DNA from: Microcebus murinus
Lineage: Eukaryota > Chordata > Mammalia > Primates > Cheirogaleidae
Reading direction: 5' to 3'
Assembly (NCBI RefSeq): GCF_040939455.1
Contig: NC_134117.1
Span: 60,906,501-60,970,500 of the forward strand
Length of the DNA: 64,000 nucleotides
Shown: positions 53,123 to 64,000 of the stretch, piece by piece
How positions within the stretch are numbered: position 1 is the first letter of the stretch
Layout: every line of letters begins with the position of its first letter
Position numbers and translations under genes: made by a program
The notes under the pieces: model-generated
The model's input: only the letters and a program-made list of their open reading frames with translations
Told to the model about the DNA's origin: nothing
Database searches by the model: none

Positions 53123-53440
53123 GGCCAGGCACGGTGGCTCATGCCTGTAATCCTAGCACTCTGGGAGGCCGAGGCGGACGGATTGCTCGAGGTCAGGAGT
53201 TCGAAACCAGCCTGATCAAGAGCGAGACCCCGTCTCTACTATAAATAGAAAGAAATTAATTGGCCAACTAATATATTTAGAAAAAATTAGCCGGGCATGG
53301 TGGCGCATGCCTGTAGTCCCAGCTGCTCAGGAGGCTGAGGCAGGAGTTTGAGGTTGCTGTGAGCTAGGCTGACGCCACGGCACTCACTCTAGCCTGGGCA
53401 ACAAAGCGAGACTCTGTCTCCAAAAAAAAAAAAAAGAAAG
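53123..53440 (+). repeat. Alu (lemur type), short internal deletion
   Basis: Missing about 15 bases around 'gaggcaggagtttgaggttg'. The tail includes GAAA units. Confidence 0.94.
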
Positions 53441-54253
53441 AAAGAAAACAGCAAAGGAGAGAGAAAGTGACCTGTCAGAGTAGTAGAAAAACCAGCATTT
53501 ATTTATCATTCTTTCATTTTCTTATTAGCCTACCCAGTGAATCCAGGATCATATAGTATCAAAGTAACTTGGAGGGTGGGATGGCCAGCAGTTCTAGGTG
53601 TTGCAGAAAAGTTAAGAAGAATGAGACTTGCGGAAAAAGCCGGTAGGTTCTGAAATTAGGAGATTTCTTTAGAAAGCAAATGTTCCATGAAGTAAAATTG
53701 TGTTGGTAGGGTGAGGGAGCAGTACCATGTTCTGAAGAGATTGATGGTGAGCAAGGAGAGACAGCAGTTGTAAATTATTAATTCTAGAGACATTTAGTAG
53801 TGGAAAGATGAAAAGATTTAGGATAACAGGCATTGAAGTTAATAAGTTCAAGGTGGTCTTTATTGTTGCTATTGTTTTTAAGAATATAGGATATCAGTAT
53901 GTAGTTATCATTAAAGGGAAAGGAGCTCATGATGATGGAATGTTTGAAAGGCAGTAATGACAATAACAATCATTCATCTAGAAATTACTATATGCTGGAT
54001 ATTGATATTAGCACTTCACATGTATTAACTCATTTTAGTTCTCACAATAAACTCTAAGATAGATATCATTTGGATTTACTGACATGTAGGGTGTATGTAC
54101 CAATGCAAACATAGTTTCTTAGATAAATAATAAGTTGCTATAAAGATGAACAGAAACTAGAAATGTGAACAACTATCCCTGCTTAAACTGTTTGGATATT
54201 TCAGTGTGGTACAGTTTGTCTTCCCAACGTTTGGATTACTTTTGGCTTTAATC
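53441..54253. other. Unique-looking stretch with MIR trace
   Basis: 53960-54090 reads as reversed MIR ('tcacatgtattaactcattttag'). Nothing else is assigned. Confidence 0.45.
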
Positions 54254-54262
54254 ACTAGTAAT

Positions 54263-55380
<1,118 letters not shown>

Positions 55381-55409
55381 AAAAAACAAAACAAAACAAA
55401 AAAAACCAA

Positions 55410-56333
55410 CTAGTAATAGGACTACTCTCCCTTCATTAGAAACTGAGATACTGTTCATGGTTTTTCCATTTGAATCATTGATCAGTTGAACATGGTCATT
55501 CTTTATAGACCTTCTAAAATGTTAACCTGTTCCTTGTAATAGATTTAGTTATTTGCCTTTTTAAGTTAAACTTTGCATTTCAAAATTAATTGTGAAATTC
55601 AAATCTTTCTTCTAGCATGTAGTTAATTTGTGTTGACATACCACTTATCCTAGGTGAGGCCAGTTTGTTCTTTTTATACAATTAGTGGACGTACTCTTGT
55701 TGGCTTACAACTTTTTAGTATCCTGAGGTCTGCAAAATAAAATTTACCTTTTTACTTTTACACATAGCAGTACACTCATTTCATGAACTCATTCATTCTT
55801 TGTTTTCAAAATTTGCTAGTACTGTATTTTCTCATATTATTGCATTTAATCTCAACCACTGTGTGAAATAGTATTATGCCACTGTTTCACAGATCTAGAA
55901 AACAAAGTTCAGGACAGCTAAGTGTTGTAGTTTGTCTGGGATTATACAAAGTATTAAAAATGTGGAAATTGAACCCATGTCTTCTAACTCCAAGTCTAGC
56001 CCAAGTGCTCTTTGTATTATATCAAAGTTACTCTACATCACTTGCTTCTTGCAACAACTTGGCATTATGCTGTATTTGGAGCTAGTTTTTCATGTAAATA
56101 GTATTCACGCTTTATTCCATTTTGTTTTGTTTTCATATCTATACTCTTTTTGTCTTTTTCTTTTCTCTCTCTTTTTTTGAGATTGCCAATGTCATCTGGT
56201 TATTATCCACTAGTGATTTTAGTCATACTGTTGCATACAGTGTGAGGTAATTCTTACATAATTTAAAATTCTATCAATTGCTTTTCAACTTAAAAAATAC
56301 AGTAATTTAAAGCATACAGAAAAGCTGCAAGAA
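55410..56333. other. Unique-looking stretch with MIR trace
   Basis: 55820-56035 reads as reversed MIR ('ctagaaaacaaagttcagg', 'attgaacccatgtcttctaactcc'). No gene. Confidence 0.5.
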
Positions 56334-56659
56334 GGCCGGGCGTGGTGGCTCATGCCTGTAATCCTAGCACTTTGGGAGGCCGAGGCAGGCGGATTGCTCA
56401 AGGTCAGGAGTTCGAAACCAGCCTGAGCGAGACCCCCGTCTCTACCAAAAATAGAAAGAAATTAATTGACCAACTAAAAATATATATACAAAAAATTAGT
56501 CGGGCATGGTGGCGCATGCCTGTAGTCCCAGCTACTCGGGAGGCTGAGGCAGTAGGATCGCTGAGCCCCGGAGATTGAGGTTGCTGTGAGCCAGGCTGAC
56601 GCCACGGCACTCACTCTAGCCTGGGCAACAAAGTGAGACTCTGTCTCAAAAAAAAAAAA
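56334..56659 (+). repeat. Alu (lemur type) with perfect 15-bp TSD
   Basis: GAAAAGCTGCAAGAA at 56319-56333 and 56660-56674. Inserted in an L1M-like piece ('aaagaattcccatatattctacagcc'). Confidence 0.96.
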
Positions 56660-56956
56660 GAAAAGCTGCAAGAAATGGTACAAAGAATTCCCATATATTC
56701 TACAGCCAGATCTACCTATTGTTAAAATTTTATTGTGTTTGCTTTACCATGTGTTCTCTTTCTTTCCCTCCCTCCACATATACATATACAGAGTCATGAG
56801 TCACTTACCAAGGGGAGTATGTTCTGAGAAATGTGTTATTAGGTATAGTATAGTAAATATTAGGTAACTATAGTAAATAAATACATAAACTAGTAACATA
56901 GTCATTTATTATCATTACCAAGTATTATATACTGCACATAACTGTGCTATCCTTTC

Positions 56957-57594
56957 TTTTTTCTTTTTTTTTTTTTTTTTGAGACAGAGTCTTACTCTTT
57001 TGCCCGGACTAGAGTGCCGTGTCATCAGCCTAGCTCACAGCAACCTCAGATTCTTGGGCTCAAGCAATCCTCCTGCCTCAGCCTCCTGAGTAGCTGGGAC
57101 TACAGGCATGTGCCACCATGCCCAGCTAATTTTTTTTTTTTTTTTTTTGAGACAGAGTCTCACTTTGTTGTCCAGGCTAGAGTGAGTGCCGTGGCGTCAG
57201 CCTAGCTCACAGCAACCTCAAACTCCTGGGCTTGAGTGATCCTTCTGCCTCAGCCTCCCGAGTAGCTGGGACTACAGGCATGTGCCACCATGCCCGGCTA
57301 ATTTTTTTATATATATATCAGTTGGCCAATTAATTTCTTTCTATTTATAGTAGAGACGAGGTCTCGCTCTTGCTCAGGCTGGTTTTGAACTCCTGACCTT
57401 GAGCAATCCGCCCGCCTCGGCCTCCCAAGAGCTAGGATTACAGGCGTGAGCCACAGCGCCCGGCCGCCCAGCTAATTTTTAAGTAGAGACAGGGTGTCAC
57501 TCTTGCTCAGGCTGGTTTCGAACTTCTGACCTTGAGCGATCCTGCCTTGGCTTCCCAGAGTGCCAGAATTACAGACGTGAGCCACTGCACCCAG
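56957..57594 (-). repeat. Alu interrupted by a younger Alu
   Basis: Reversed copy in two parts (56957-57134 and 57466-57594). Flanks TGTGCTATCCTTT and TGTGCTATACTTT are its TSD. Confidence 0.94.
57135..57465 (-). repeat. Alu (lemur type), young, nested in Alu
   Basis: GCCCAGCTAATTTTT, part of the host Alu's linker, is duplicated at 57120-57134 and 57466-57480. Confidence 0.96.
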
Positions 57595-57786
57595 TGTGCT
57601 ATACTTTTGTACAACTGGCAGTGCAATAAGTTTGTTTACACCAGCATTGCCACAAATGTGGGTAATGTTGCACTGTGACATTAGGATGGCTACCACATCA
57701 GTAGGTTATAGGAATGTTTCAGCTCCATTATAATGTTATGGGACCACCATGTGGTCCATTGTTGATTGAAATGTTGTACAGTATGA

Positions 57787-57825
<39 letters not shown>
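57787..57825. repeat. (TG)n(TA)n microsatellite
   Basis: Nine TG units turn into about eleven TA units and then a T run. Likely polymorphic. Confidence 0.95.
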
Positions 57826-57834
<9 letters not shown>

Positions 57835-58585
57835 TCCTGAACCATTTGAGAGTAAGTTGTAGACATTATGCTCATTTATACCTAAATACTTCAGTATTGC
57901 CTAAGAAGTTCTTTTTATATAACAAGTTAGACATTAGAGCAATATATAGATAGAATTATGATTTTCTTTCTCATCTTCAGTAGATGGCATTTTAGAAGGA
58001 TTATGTTGTTTGATGCTGGACCTACAACTTAAGTGAGAAGTTTTTTGTCATCTGTTTTTCTCTGGACCATTTGTTACTGCCTCTACCTTTGTTCTTTTTG
58101 GCTTTTACCTCTAGTTTCTGACACACCTAGAGCAGGTGTGAGAACTTATTGCCTTACCCTACAATAATGCTGCCATTCAGAGCCTGGGAATCTTTTTTCT
58201 GCTACTGCCTTTTTTTCCCTTTGCTCCCTGTACTCAGAGGTATGTGTCATAGGGCAGGCTGAGTTTCAGTAAGCTCCTAATGTGGATACTGGAAACTCCA
58301 CCTGCCTGCCAAGTCTTTTTGGCTACAAGCAAAGTGGAGGCTTGGTACTTGTCATTCCTTTGCAGTAGTTGAGCTGAAGGAATGCTGAATGGCTTGTTGG
58401 AAGTTGCTTAGCAACGTCAAGTCGGGTGTGTATGAGGGTGTGTGTAGAGAGGTGAGGGTCTTGTTGTCTGTGTGGGAGATATGGGTTCTTTCCTGGTGTC
58501 ATGTTAATTATGAGGCAGTATTTATTGAGTGCCTCCTTATAACTACCACTGTGATGGGAGCTTCTGGAATAGAATAATAAAATAC
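57826..58585. other. Unique-looking stretch, no gene assigned
   Basis: Frames near 58323-58598 on both strands have no domain. C/T-rich patches, no splice-flanked exon recognised. Confidence 0.45.
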
Positions 58586-58589
58586 ATAA

Positions 58590-58800
58590 TTTAATCACAG
58601 TGGGTAATAGGTAAATAATTCTAGTTCTGCAACTTAACCATCTTTGAAGTGGGCAAGTTAATGTCTTTATGCCTCACTTTATTCTTTTGTAAAATGGAAC
58701 CATTAATACCTACCTGATAGGGCTGTTATGAAGAATAAATAAAGAATGTAAATATAATGATTAGCACATGCCTGGCACTAGTTACTATTTCATTTTGTGT
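58590..58800 (+). repeat. MIR
   Basis: 'aagtgggcaagttaatgtctttatgcctcac', 'aatggaaccattaatacctacctgatagggctgttatgaag' and 'acatgcctggcactag' are the MIR order. Confidence 0.75.
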
Positions 58801-59950
58801 AGTCAAATTCAGGATTTATGACTGATACCATATAAAACAGAGAATAATAAAAACAGAATAATATGGCAGTATAATGTATAATCAAATACTTTAATTGTGA
58901 CATGTAGATTATAAATAGTCTGGGAATTTAGAGAAGGGAAAGAACAGTCTTATGCAACCATTTAATACTCCTGTGCCTCAGTTTTTCCACTGGACACACT
59001 GTGGATGATGCTAGGTGATCTCCCAGAGAATGATAAAGATGTTAAAACATTTTGCTTTTTTAGGTGGTGCATATGATGGTGGGAAGGAAAGGAGAAGTTT
59101 GAGGAACTATTAGAAACCAAATTTAGCACTTAATATTCTTAATTTTTTCCTTATGCGGACAAGGCAGCTTTACAGGAAAACTTAAAGCTGGAGATAAGGT
59201 GCTTTCCTTCCAGAAAAGGTGCTTGCTTTGATATTCTCCCTGTTGCCTCACTGGCATTTTAATTAGTTGAAAACTAAAGTTGGTCAATGGATCGCCTCTG
59301 ATTGTGAGCCCCTTTCATATAATAATCTGGGGATTTAAGTGATTTATAACCCACATTGTCTTTCTGATCCTCTGGCAGAAATTAAACAAACAAACAAATA
59401 GGGCAGAAGTAGATTTAGTTCTCTTGGACTAGATGTTAAGGACATGTGAGTTACTCACCGTCAGTGTTTCTCTGGGATGGGATGTCTTTGCTCAAAACAG
59501 TTTAGACTCCTAATTTGGCCCTTCTACCGTTAAGCAGGTTTTCATAACCATACAACTGGAAAACACCTTTTAAAAAGTGTTTTATTCACAACATCCAAAG
59601 GAAAACTGTTTCAATTCCTAATTTGGTGTGTGCATACTTAGTGATTTTTGTTTTGTTTTAAAAGTTTGTATTTGGTTTTTATTTCTGTTAGGATCAACTT
59701 TCTTCTCCTTCAAGAAAATTTCAGAGAAGTTTCCCCAAAAGTAAAGTTATTCATAGCCTTTTTTTTGCCTCTCTAGTTTGAGTGTTTCTCTCTTTTGTTG
59801 TTGTTATAGTTTTTTTTTTTTTTTGGCATTGTTTGCCAAGGTTTCAAGTTTATAGTGAGAGGTGAGGCAACGTTGATCTTGGCAGAACAGACAAAGCCAG
59901 TAGAGTCATTAAGTGACGCAAGCTTTTGATTTTTTTTTCTTTCTGTTAAA
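58801..59950. other. Unique-looking flank of the USP54 exon
   Basis: Low repeat content. (AAAC)n trace at 59386-59400. A T-rich tract followed by 'gttaaag' at 59944-59950 could be a 3' splice site, but this is only a motif. Confidence 0.4.
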
Positions 59951-60636
59951 GTTCTCTGACACAGCTGGCTATTCTAGTCCCAGAAGAAAAGAGAAGAGAC
60001 GTTCTGAAGATCTGGATGAGACGATAAAAGTTTGGGGCACATTAAAAAGAAGCAGTGAAAACCTCAACAAAACCTCAGATAATTCAAACAAGCTTCTTGG
60101 CTTTGTGGAGTCTTTTTCAGTTGCTCAGAACTTGAATTTTTACTTCAGAGGATGATGGGACAAGGCAGTAGTGGGAGAGGAGGGTTATGTTGGATTCCTG
60201 CTTATCTGCCTGCGTCTCCTTCCAGTTGGAAAAATCTTCAGTCCACAAAAAGCATTATTAACAAGACTGAAGAATACATCTCACCTGATCCTGGATGCTG
60301 TTGGCATTGAGGATTACATCCAGTGCACCAGGACCTTATGGAGGCAGTTCAAGAAAAATAGAGAGAAGCAATACTGTTTGCATTAGTCCTGTGCTGTGTC
60401 ACATTTTGGGGATTGTTTGGAACAAGTGAGGGATGGCTCTGTCATTTGGATCTAAGAGGATATTTCGAGTACCTTGAACTACATATATGATGTTTGGAAG
60501 ACAGTAAACTCAAAGACTTTCCACATAAATTCACTAAATTTTGCATTCTCTTTCTTTTGAGAATTCAGCAGACAGAAATTGCCTGCCAAAAAGATATAAG
60601 ACTTTCTCTGCGTTTTTGGGTTAAATGTGAACAATA
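59951..60636 (+). other. Candidate USP54 5'-UTR region, boundaries uncertain
   Basis: Two possible 3' splice sites lie before the start codon. One is a pyrimidine tract ending 'gttaaag' (exon would begin 59951). The other is a better CAG site, 'ttctctttcttttgagaattcag', ending 60568 (exon would begin 60569, giving a 68-base leader). Frames at 59913-60155 and 60171-60386 are open but carry no domain. If the longer exon is used there are several upstream ATGs. If the shorter is used there is just one, the ATG-TGA at 60625-60630. Confidence 0.4.
60625..60630 (+). promoter_or_regulatory. Minimal start-stop uORF before USP54
   Basis: ATGTGA lies six bases before the main ATG. Its context is weak (T at -3), while the main start has A at -3. 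A start codon directly followed by a stop can stall or recycle ribosomes. Whether it is transcribed depends on the 5' exon boundary, which I infer includes it. Confidence 0.5.
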
Positions 60637-60783
60637 ATGTCTTGGAAGAGAAATTATTTTTCAGGGGGCCGTGGTAGTGTCCAAGGGATGTTTGCACCTC
60701 GGAGCTCAACCTCCATAGCCCCCAGCAAAGGCCTCAGCAATGAGCCAGGACAAAACAGCTGTTTCCTCAACAGTGCCCTGCAG
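60637..60783 (+). CDS. USP54: USP54, first coding exon (residues 1-49)
   Basis: Encodes 49 residues beginning [16 protein letters not shown] and ending [12 protein letters not shown], which matches the N terminus of ubiquitin-specific peptidase 54 as I know it. The exon ends in phase 0 at CAG|gtaagg (60783/60784), a near-perfect 5' splice site. The next residues of the protein (VLWHLD...) are not encoded within the remaining 3.2 kb, so the following exon lies outside. The Cys box of USP cysteine proteases is present: Asn40 and the nucleophile Cys42, with His and Asp expected in later exons. USP53 and USP54 were long called inactive, but recent work reports Lys63-chain-directed deubiquitinase activity. 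The family is atypical in having GQNSC in place of GNTC. The start is the first in-frame ATG of the exon, with A at -3. No promoter or CpG island lies nearby, so earlier non-coding exons are expected. Confidence 0.95.
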
Positions 60784-60934
60784 GTAAGGGTAATTTCTTT
60801 CTTTTTGGTGAGTTTTGACTTTTAATTGCTAATGCTGTATTTCTGATAACTCTTTTAAATATTATACTTGACAGTCTCTGAAGTCAGTAACCTGAGGTCA
60901 TTTTTTAAGTTTATCTGTATAATCTTAGGCAAGT
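60784..60934 (+). other. Start of USP54 intron, with MIR
   Basis: Follows the gtaagg donor. From about 60880 it reads as MIR ('ataatcttaggcaagtcac'), continuing after the Alu insertion at 61339-61420. Confidence 0.6.
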
Positions 60935-61353
60935 CACTTCATCTCTTTGTTTTTTTTTTTTTTTTTTTTTTTTTTTTTGAGACAGAGTCTCACTTTGTTG
61001 CCCAGGCTAGAGTGAGTGCCATGGCGTCACCCTGGCTCACAGCAATCTCAAACTCCGGGGCTCAGCGATCCTACTGCCTCAGCCTCCCGAGTAGCTGGGA
61101 CTACAGGCATGCACCACCAGGCCCGGCTAATTTTTTGTATATATTTTTAGTTGGTCAATTAATTTATTTCTATTTTTGGTAGAGACGGGGTCTCGCTCAG
61201 GCTGGTTTCGAACTCCTGACCTTGAGCAATCCGCCCGCCTCGGCCTCCCAAAGTGCTAGGATTACAGGCGTGAGCCACCACGCCCGGCCTGTTTTTTTGT
61301 TTTTAATTTTTTTTTAAACTTTGTAAAGTTGTACAGTACACTTCATCTCTTTG
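60935..61353 (-). repeat. Alu plus 49 extra bases within one 15-bp TSD
   Basis: CACTTCATCTCTTTG at 60935-60949 and 61339-61353 bounds a reversed lemur-type Alu (60950-61289) and, on its 5' side, 49 bases (61290-61338) reading tactgtacaactttacaaag then A-rich on the minus strand. This is either a 5' transduction or two insertions at one site. Confidence 0.9.
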
Positions 61354-62054
61354 AATCTCAATTACTTCATTTGTAAAAAGGAGGATTAAAGATAATAAGA
61401 GAAATAAATAATAACTATTATTTACCTGCCTAAAGGGAGGTACCAGGTGATCTTTCTACTTGTTTATCAACTTTTTCTTGAACTGACTTTACCATTTCCT
61501 TTTTTTCCTTTTGAGATCAAGGTGTCTTATCACTCTCGTTGCTTTTCTCTAGTATAGAAAGCAAAATTCTTTCTACAAGTCAGAGACTTCCAGGTATGTT
61601 TTTCTCGTCTCATAATATTTAGGCTCTTAACCCACACACTGAATGGAATCTGGTCTTTGTCCGCTTCTTCATCTCTTCTTTTTGAGCTCTCCTATATTGG
61701 CTTAGGATTGGTGTCTAGTCAGATATGCTTGAACAGAGCTAGAGGAAAATAAATTCCTTTAAGGTGATTATCTACCCTAGATTTTCCTTTTTGCTGTTGC
61801 TTGTTATTTTACTGGTCTCATAATCCCAAAGCTTCCTATTTGTCTGTTTGTTCTGCTTAGTCAGGCCCATGGAGTGTTAGGTTCATCTCTCTTGGCCTAA
61901 CTTTCAAGTAATTATTTTCCCCTTTTGCTTTTCAGAGTAAAAGTAAATGAAATTTGCCACCCAAGGTAATTATAGTTGGGTAAAATATTAGCTTGACTGA
62001 CTTCTCAGATGTAATGAGAAAATAGGTTACTATGAGAGAAGACAAGATAATGTA
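61354..62054. other. USP54 intron, unique-looking
   Basis: End of the MIR to about 61420, then unassigned sequence. No exon matching USP54 is seen. Confidence 0.5.
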
Positions 62055-62185
62055 TATTTGGTATAAAGAGCATTGGACTTGGGAATAAGGAGACTTGGAT
62101 TCTAGTTTTAGCCTTCTATAGTCTAGTTGTGTGACCTTGTACAGGTAATAGTGTCTGGGTTTCCTCATTCATAATACAAGAATCT
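62055..62185 (+). repeat. MIR
   Basis: 'agcattggacttgggaataaggagacttgg' and 'tagttgtgtgaccttgtacagg' match MIR. Confidence 0.7.
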
Positions 62186-62216
62186 TGCCAAGCTTATCTA
62201 TGTAATAAAAGTTTCA

Positions 62217-62506
62217 ACTGGGTGTGGTGGCTCATGACTGTAATTCTACCACTGTGAGAGGCCAAGGCAGGAGGATTGCTTGAGGTCAGGAGCTTGAGAC
62301 CAGCCTGACCAAGAGCGAGACCATGTCTCTACTAAAAATAGAAAACATCAGCAGGGGTGGTGGTATACACCTGTAGTTCCAGCTACTTGGAAGGTTGAGG
62401 GGGGAGGTTGGCTTGAGTCCAGGAATTTGAGGTTGCAGTGAGCTATGATGATGTCACTGCACTCTAGCCAGGGTGACAGAGGGAGACTCTGTCTCAAAAA
62501 AAAAAA
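62217..62506 (+). repeat. Older Alu
   Basis: AluJ-like, with a short A tail. Confidence 0.88.
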
Positions 62507-63194
62507 GTTTCATCTTTCTGTTTTCAAGTTTTTATTTGAAAACATTTAAAAATCCTGTGCTGTCAAACCTATAGAAAGAATTTAGCTACTTTGCCCAATT
62601 ACTACCACAAATTTCACGTAGTTGGGGAGATTGGTTAGGTTTTTTTCCAAGATGATATACATTACGTTTTTGAGTGACTTGATATGTTGATAAATCTTTT
62701 GTAATTTAGAAGCAGGCAAAATAAAGTATTACTATAGATGTATGTGTTTACCTTCTTCCTGGCCATAGTTCAGGTTTTTGTAATTCTGTTTCTCTCTATA
62801 TGTTCTATCTATATTGTCAATTGAAACAATAATATTTATGACTTTCCATTCTAATTTATATAGTATATAAATTATTTTAGTAATATTTAGTAATTATTTA
62901 GTAATGTTTTATTAGTATATAAAGTATTCTAATTTATAATTATATGTGCCATATACAACATATATATATATACATACATACATATTTCTGTTTTCCATAC
63001 TTCCAGGTTGAAGCATTGATGGTTTTAGAGTACCTACTATAATCATATTACGTGTTGAAAATAATTATTGCTATGAGTTAATATTCTGACTTTTGCCATG
63101 AAAGCTTTGTTTGCCACAGATGTGTTGAATGTATTACATTTGTGAAAAAAGGGATTATTTAGTTGGAGGCATAGTCTGTTTCACAGGACTTTTA
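62507..63194. other. A/T-rich USP54 intron
   Basis: Contains 'atatttagtaattatttagtaatgttttattagtatataaag' (62882-62924), a locally duplicated A/T tract, and a (TA)n(CATA)n run near 62958-62985. No exon seen. Confidence 0.5.
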
Positions 63195-63487
63195 GAGGCC
63201 AGGCATGGTTGTTCATGCCTGTAATCCCAGCACCTTGGGAGGCTGAGGCATGAGGATCACTTGAGGCCAGGAGTTCGAGACCAGCCTGGACAACAAAGTG
63301 GTACCCTGTCTCTACAAAAAGTAATAAAAAAATTAGCCAGGCATGGTGGTATGTATCTTACTTGGGAGGCTGAGTAAGGAGGATCACTTGAGCCCAGATG
63401 TTGGAGGATGCAGTGAGTCATGATTATACGACTACCACTCCAGCTAGGGTGACAGAACAAAGATCCTGTCTCTAAAAAGAAAAAAAT
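63195..63487 (+). repeat. Older Alu
   Basis: ggccaggcatggttgttc start, divergent, lacking part of the right arm. Confidence 0.88.
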
Positions 63488-63755
63488 CCTAGCACTCTGG
63501 GAGGCCAAGGTGGGAGGATGGCTTGAGCTCAAGAGTTTGAAACCAGCCTGAGCAAGAATGAGACCCTGTCTCTACTAAAAATATAAAAATTAGCCGGGCG
63601 TCATGATATGTGCCTGTAGTCTCAGCTACTCAGGAGGCTGAAGTAGGAAGATTGCTTGAGCTCAGGAGCTTGAGGTTGCTGTGAGCTAGGCTGACACTAC
63701 GGCACTCTAGCTTAGGCAAGAGAGTGAGACTCTGTCTCAAAAAAAAAAAAAAAAG
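63488..63755 (+). repeat. Alu, 5' truncated, in the tail of the previous Alu
   Basis: Begins 'tcctagcactctggg' right after the A tail of the preceding copy, with the same truncation point as the Alu at 54263. Confidence 0.9.
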
Positions 63756-63884
63756 AAACCAAACCTTTTAGAGTATGTATCTTGAGACTTAAGTAAGATG
63801 AAGCTCCAGAGCTATGCTGTGATCTGGGGCTCCAGAGGTAGTGCTTTTCCATATTCATATTTCTTTAGTTTTTTACCTGGTGTC

Positions 63885-64000
63885 CCTTTTTCCAGGATCC
63901 CATCCACGTTACCATGTTTACATTTATTGGTCATGTGCTAGTTTCTCAGAATGTTCTTATTTTTGATGACCTTGATAGTTTTGAAGAATACTGATCAAGT
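63885..64000 (+). repeat. L1M 3'-UTR fragment
   Basis: 'ttccaggatcccatccacg' and 'gaccttgatagttttgaagaatactgatcaag' match the L1M 3' UTR. Runs off the window. Confidence 0.75.

Larger units (their letters stand above)
56790..57795. mobile_element. DNA transposon of the 51050 family, with nested Alus
   Basis: The left end 'gagtcatgagtcacttacc' and right end (reversed) 'cacagtcatactgtacaac' pair imperfectly. 'tattatcattaccaagtattatatactg' and 'ccattataatgttatgggaccaccatgtgg' are its interior. An Alu entered at TGTGCTATcCTTT, and a second Alu entered that Alu. No transposase frame. Confidence 0.7.

Noticed and set aside
59913..60386. Frames of 80 and 71 codons before the USP54 start
   Set aside because: No known domain. 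They may be leader or intron sequence, and a second protein is not supported.

Overview
This is a primate nuclear genome window, almost certainly from a strepsirrhine and most likely a Malagasy lemur. It carries about 60 Alu copies. Most are of the lemur type, with 'ctctgggaggccgagg', a middle linker reading 'ctataaatagaaagaaatt', and a second monomer ending 'gctaggctgacgccacggcactcactctagcctgg'. The galago-type tRNA-derived SINEs and the human AluS/Y diagnostic bases are absent. Two short L1 3' ends share a 'gcatattatgggggt' signature. A hAT-like and a piggyBac-like MITE with clean target duplications also fit lemurs, where young DNA transposons are known. The species is inference.

The only protein-coding exon I can defend is the first coding exon of USP54 (60637-60783, + strand). 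It encodes residues 1-49 including the catalytic Cys box and ends at a strong splice donor. The next exon is not in the window. Everything upstream is therefore the 5' flank or 5'-UTR intron of USP54. No CpG-island promoter is visible.

The other gene-like sequences are retrocopies. There is a full-length RPS6 copy with an intact 249-codon frame and about ten substitutions at conserved positions (54597-55346), two Y3 RNA copies on the minus strand (22544-22644 and 17661-17751), a 3'-UTR fragment near 12.6-12.75 kb, and a GC-rich 5'-UTR-like insert at 27.1 kb.

Layout. 1-20 kb: dense Alus over old antisense L1, with a hAT MITE at 4.3 kb, a CAG/CTG palindrome at 11.5 kb and the Y3 copy at 17.7 kb. 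20-32 kb: decayed DNA transposon, the second Y3, an LTR-like stretch, the piggyBac-like MITE, L1, a Tigger remnant, and a Tigger1/MER2-like element split by an antisense LTR. 32-47 kb: sparser Alus and several kilobases of apparently unique sequence. 47-58 kb: a site hit three times by retroposition, a second hAT-like element, antisense L1, the RPS6 copy in an Alu tail, and an Alu-in-Alu-in-DNA-transposon nest. 58-64 kb: mostly unique sequence, the USP54 exon, and L1/MIR/Alu.

The most unusual theme is a set of very short insertions. They run from about 30 to 80 bp, have A/T-rich tails, and many have perfect 9-15 bp target-site duplications. Several sites were also reused by successive insertions. 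I found no CRISPR, operon, bacterial or otherwise new multi-gene system.
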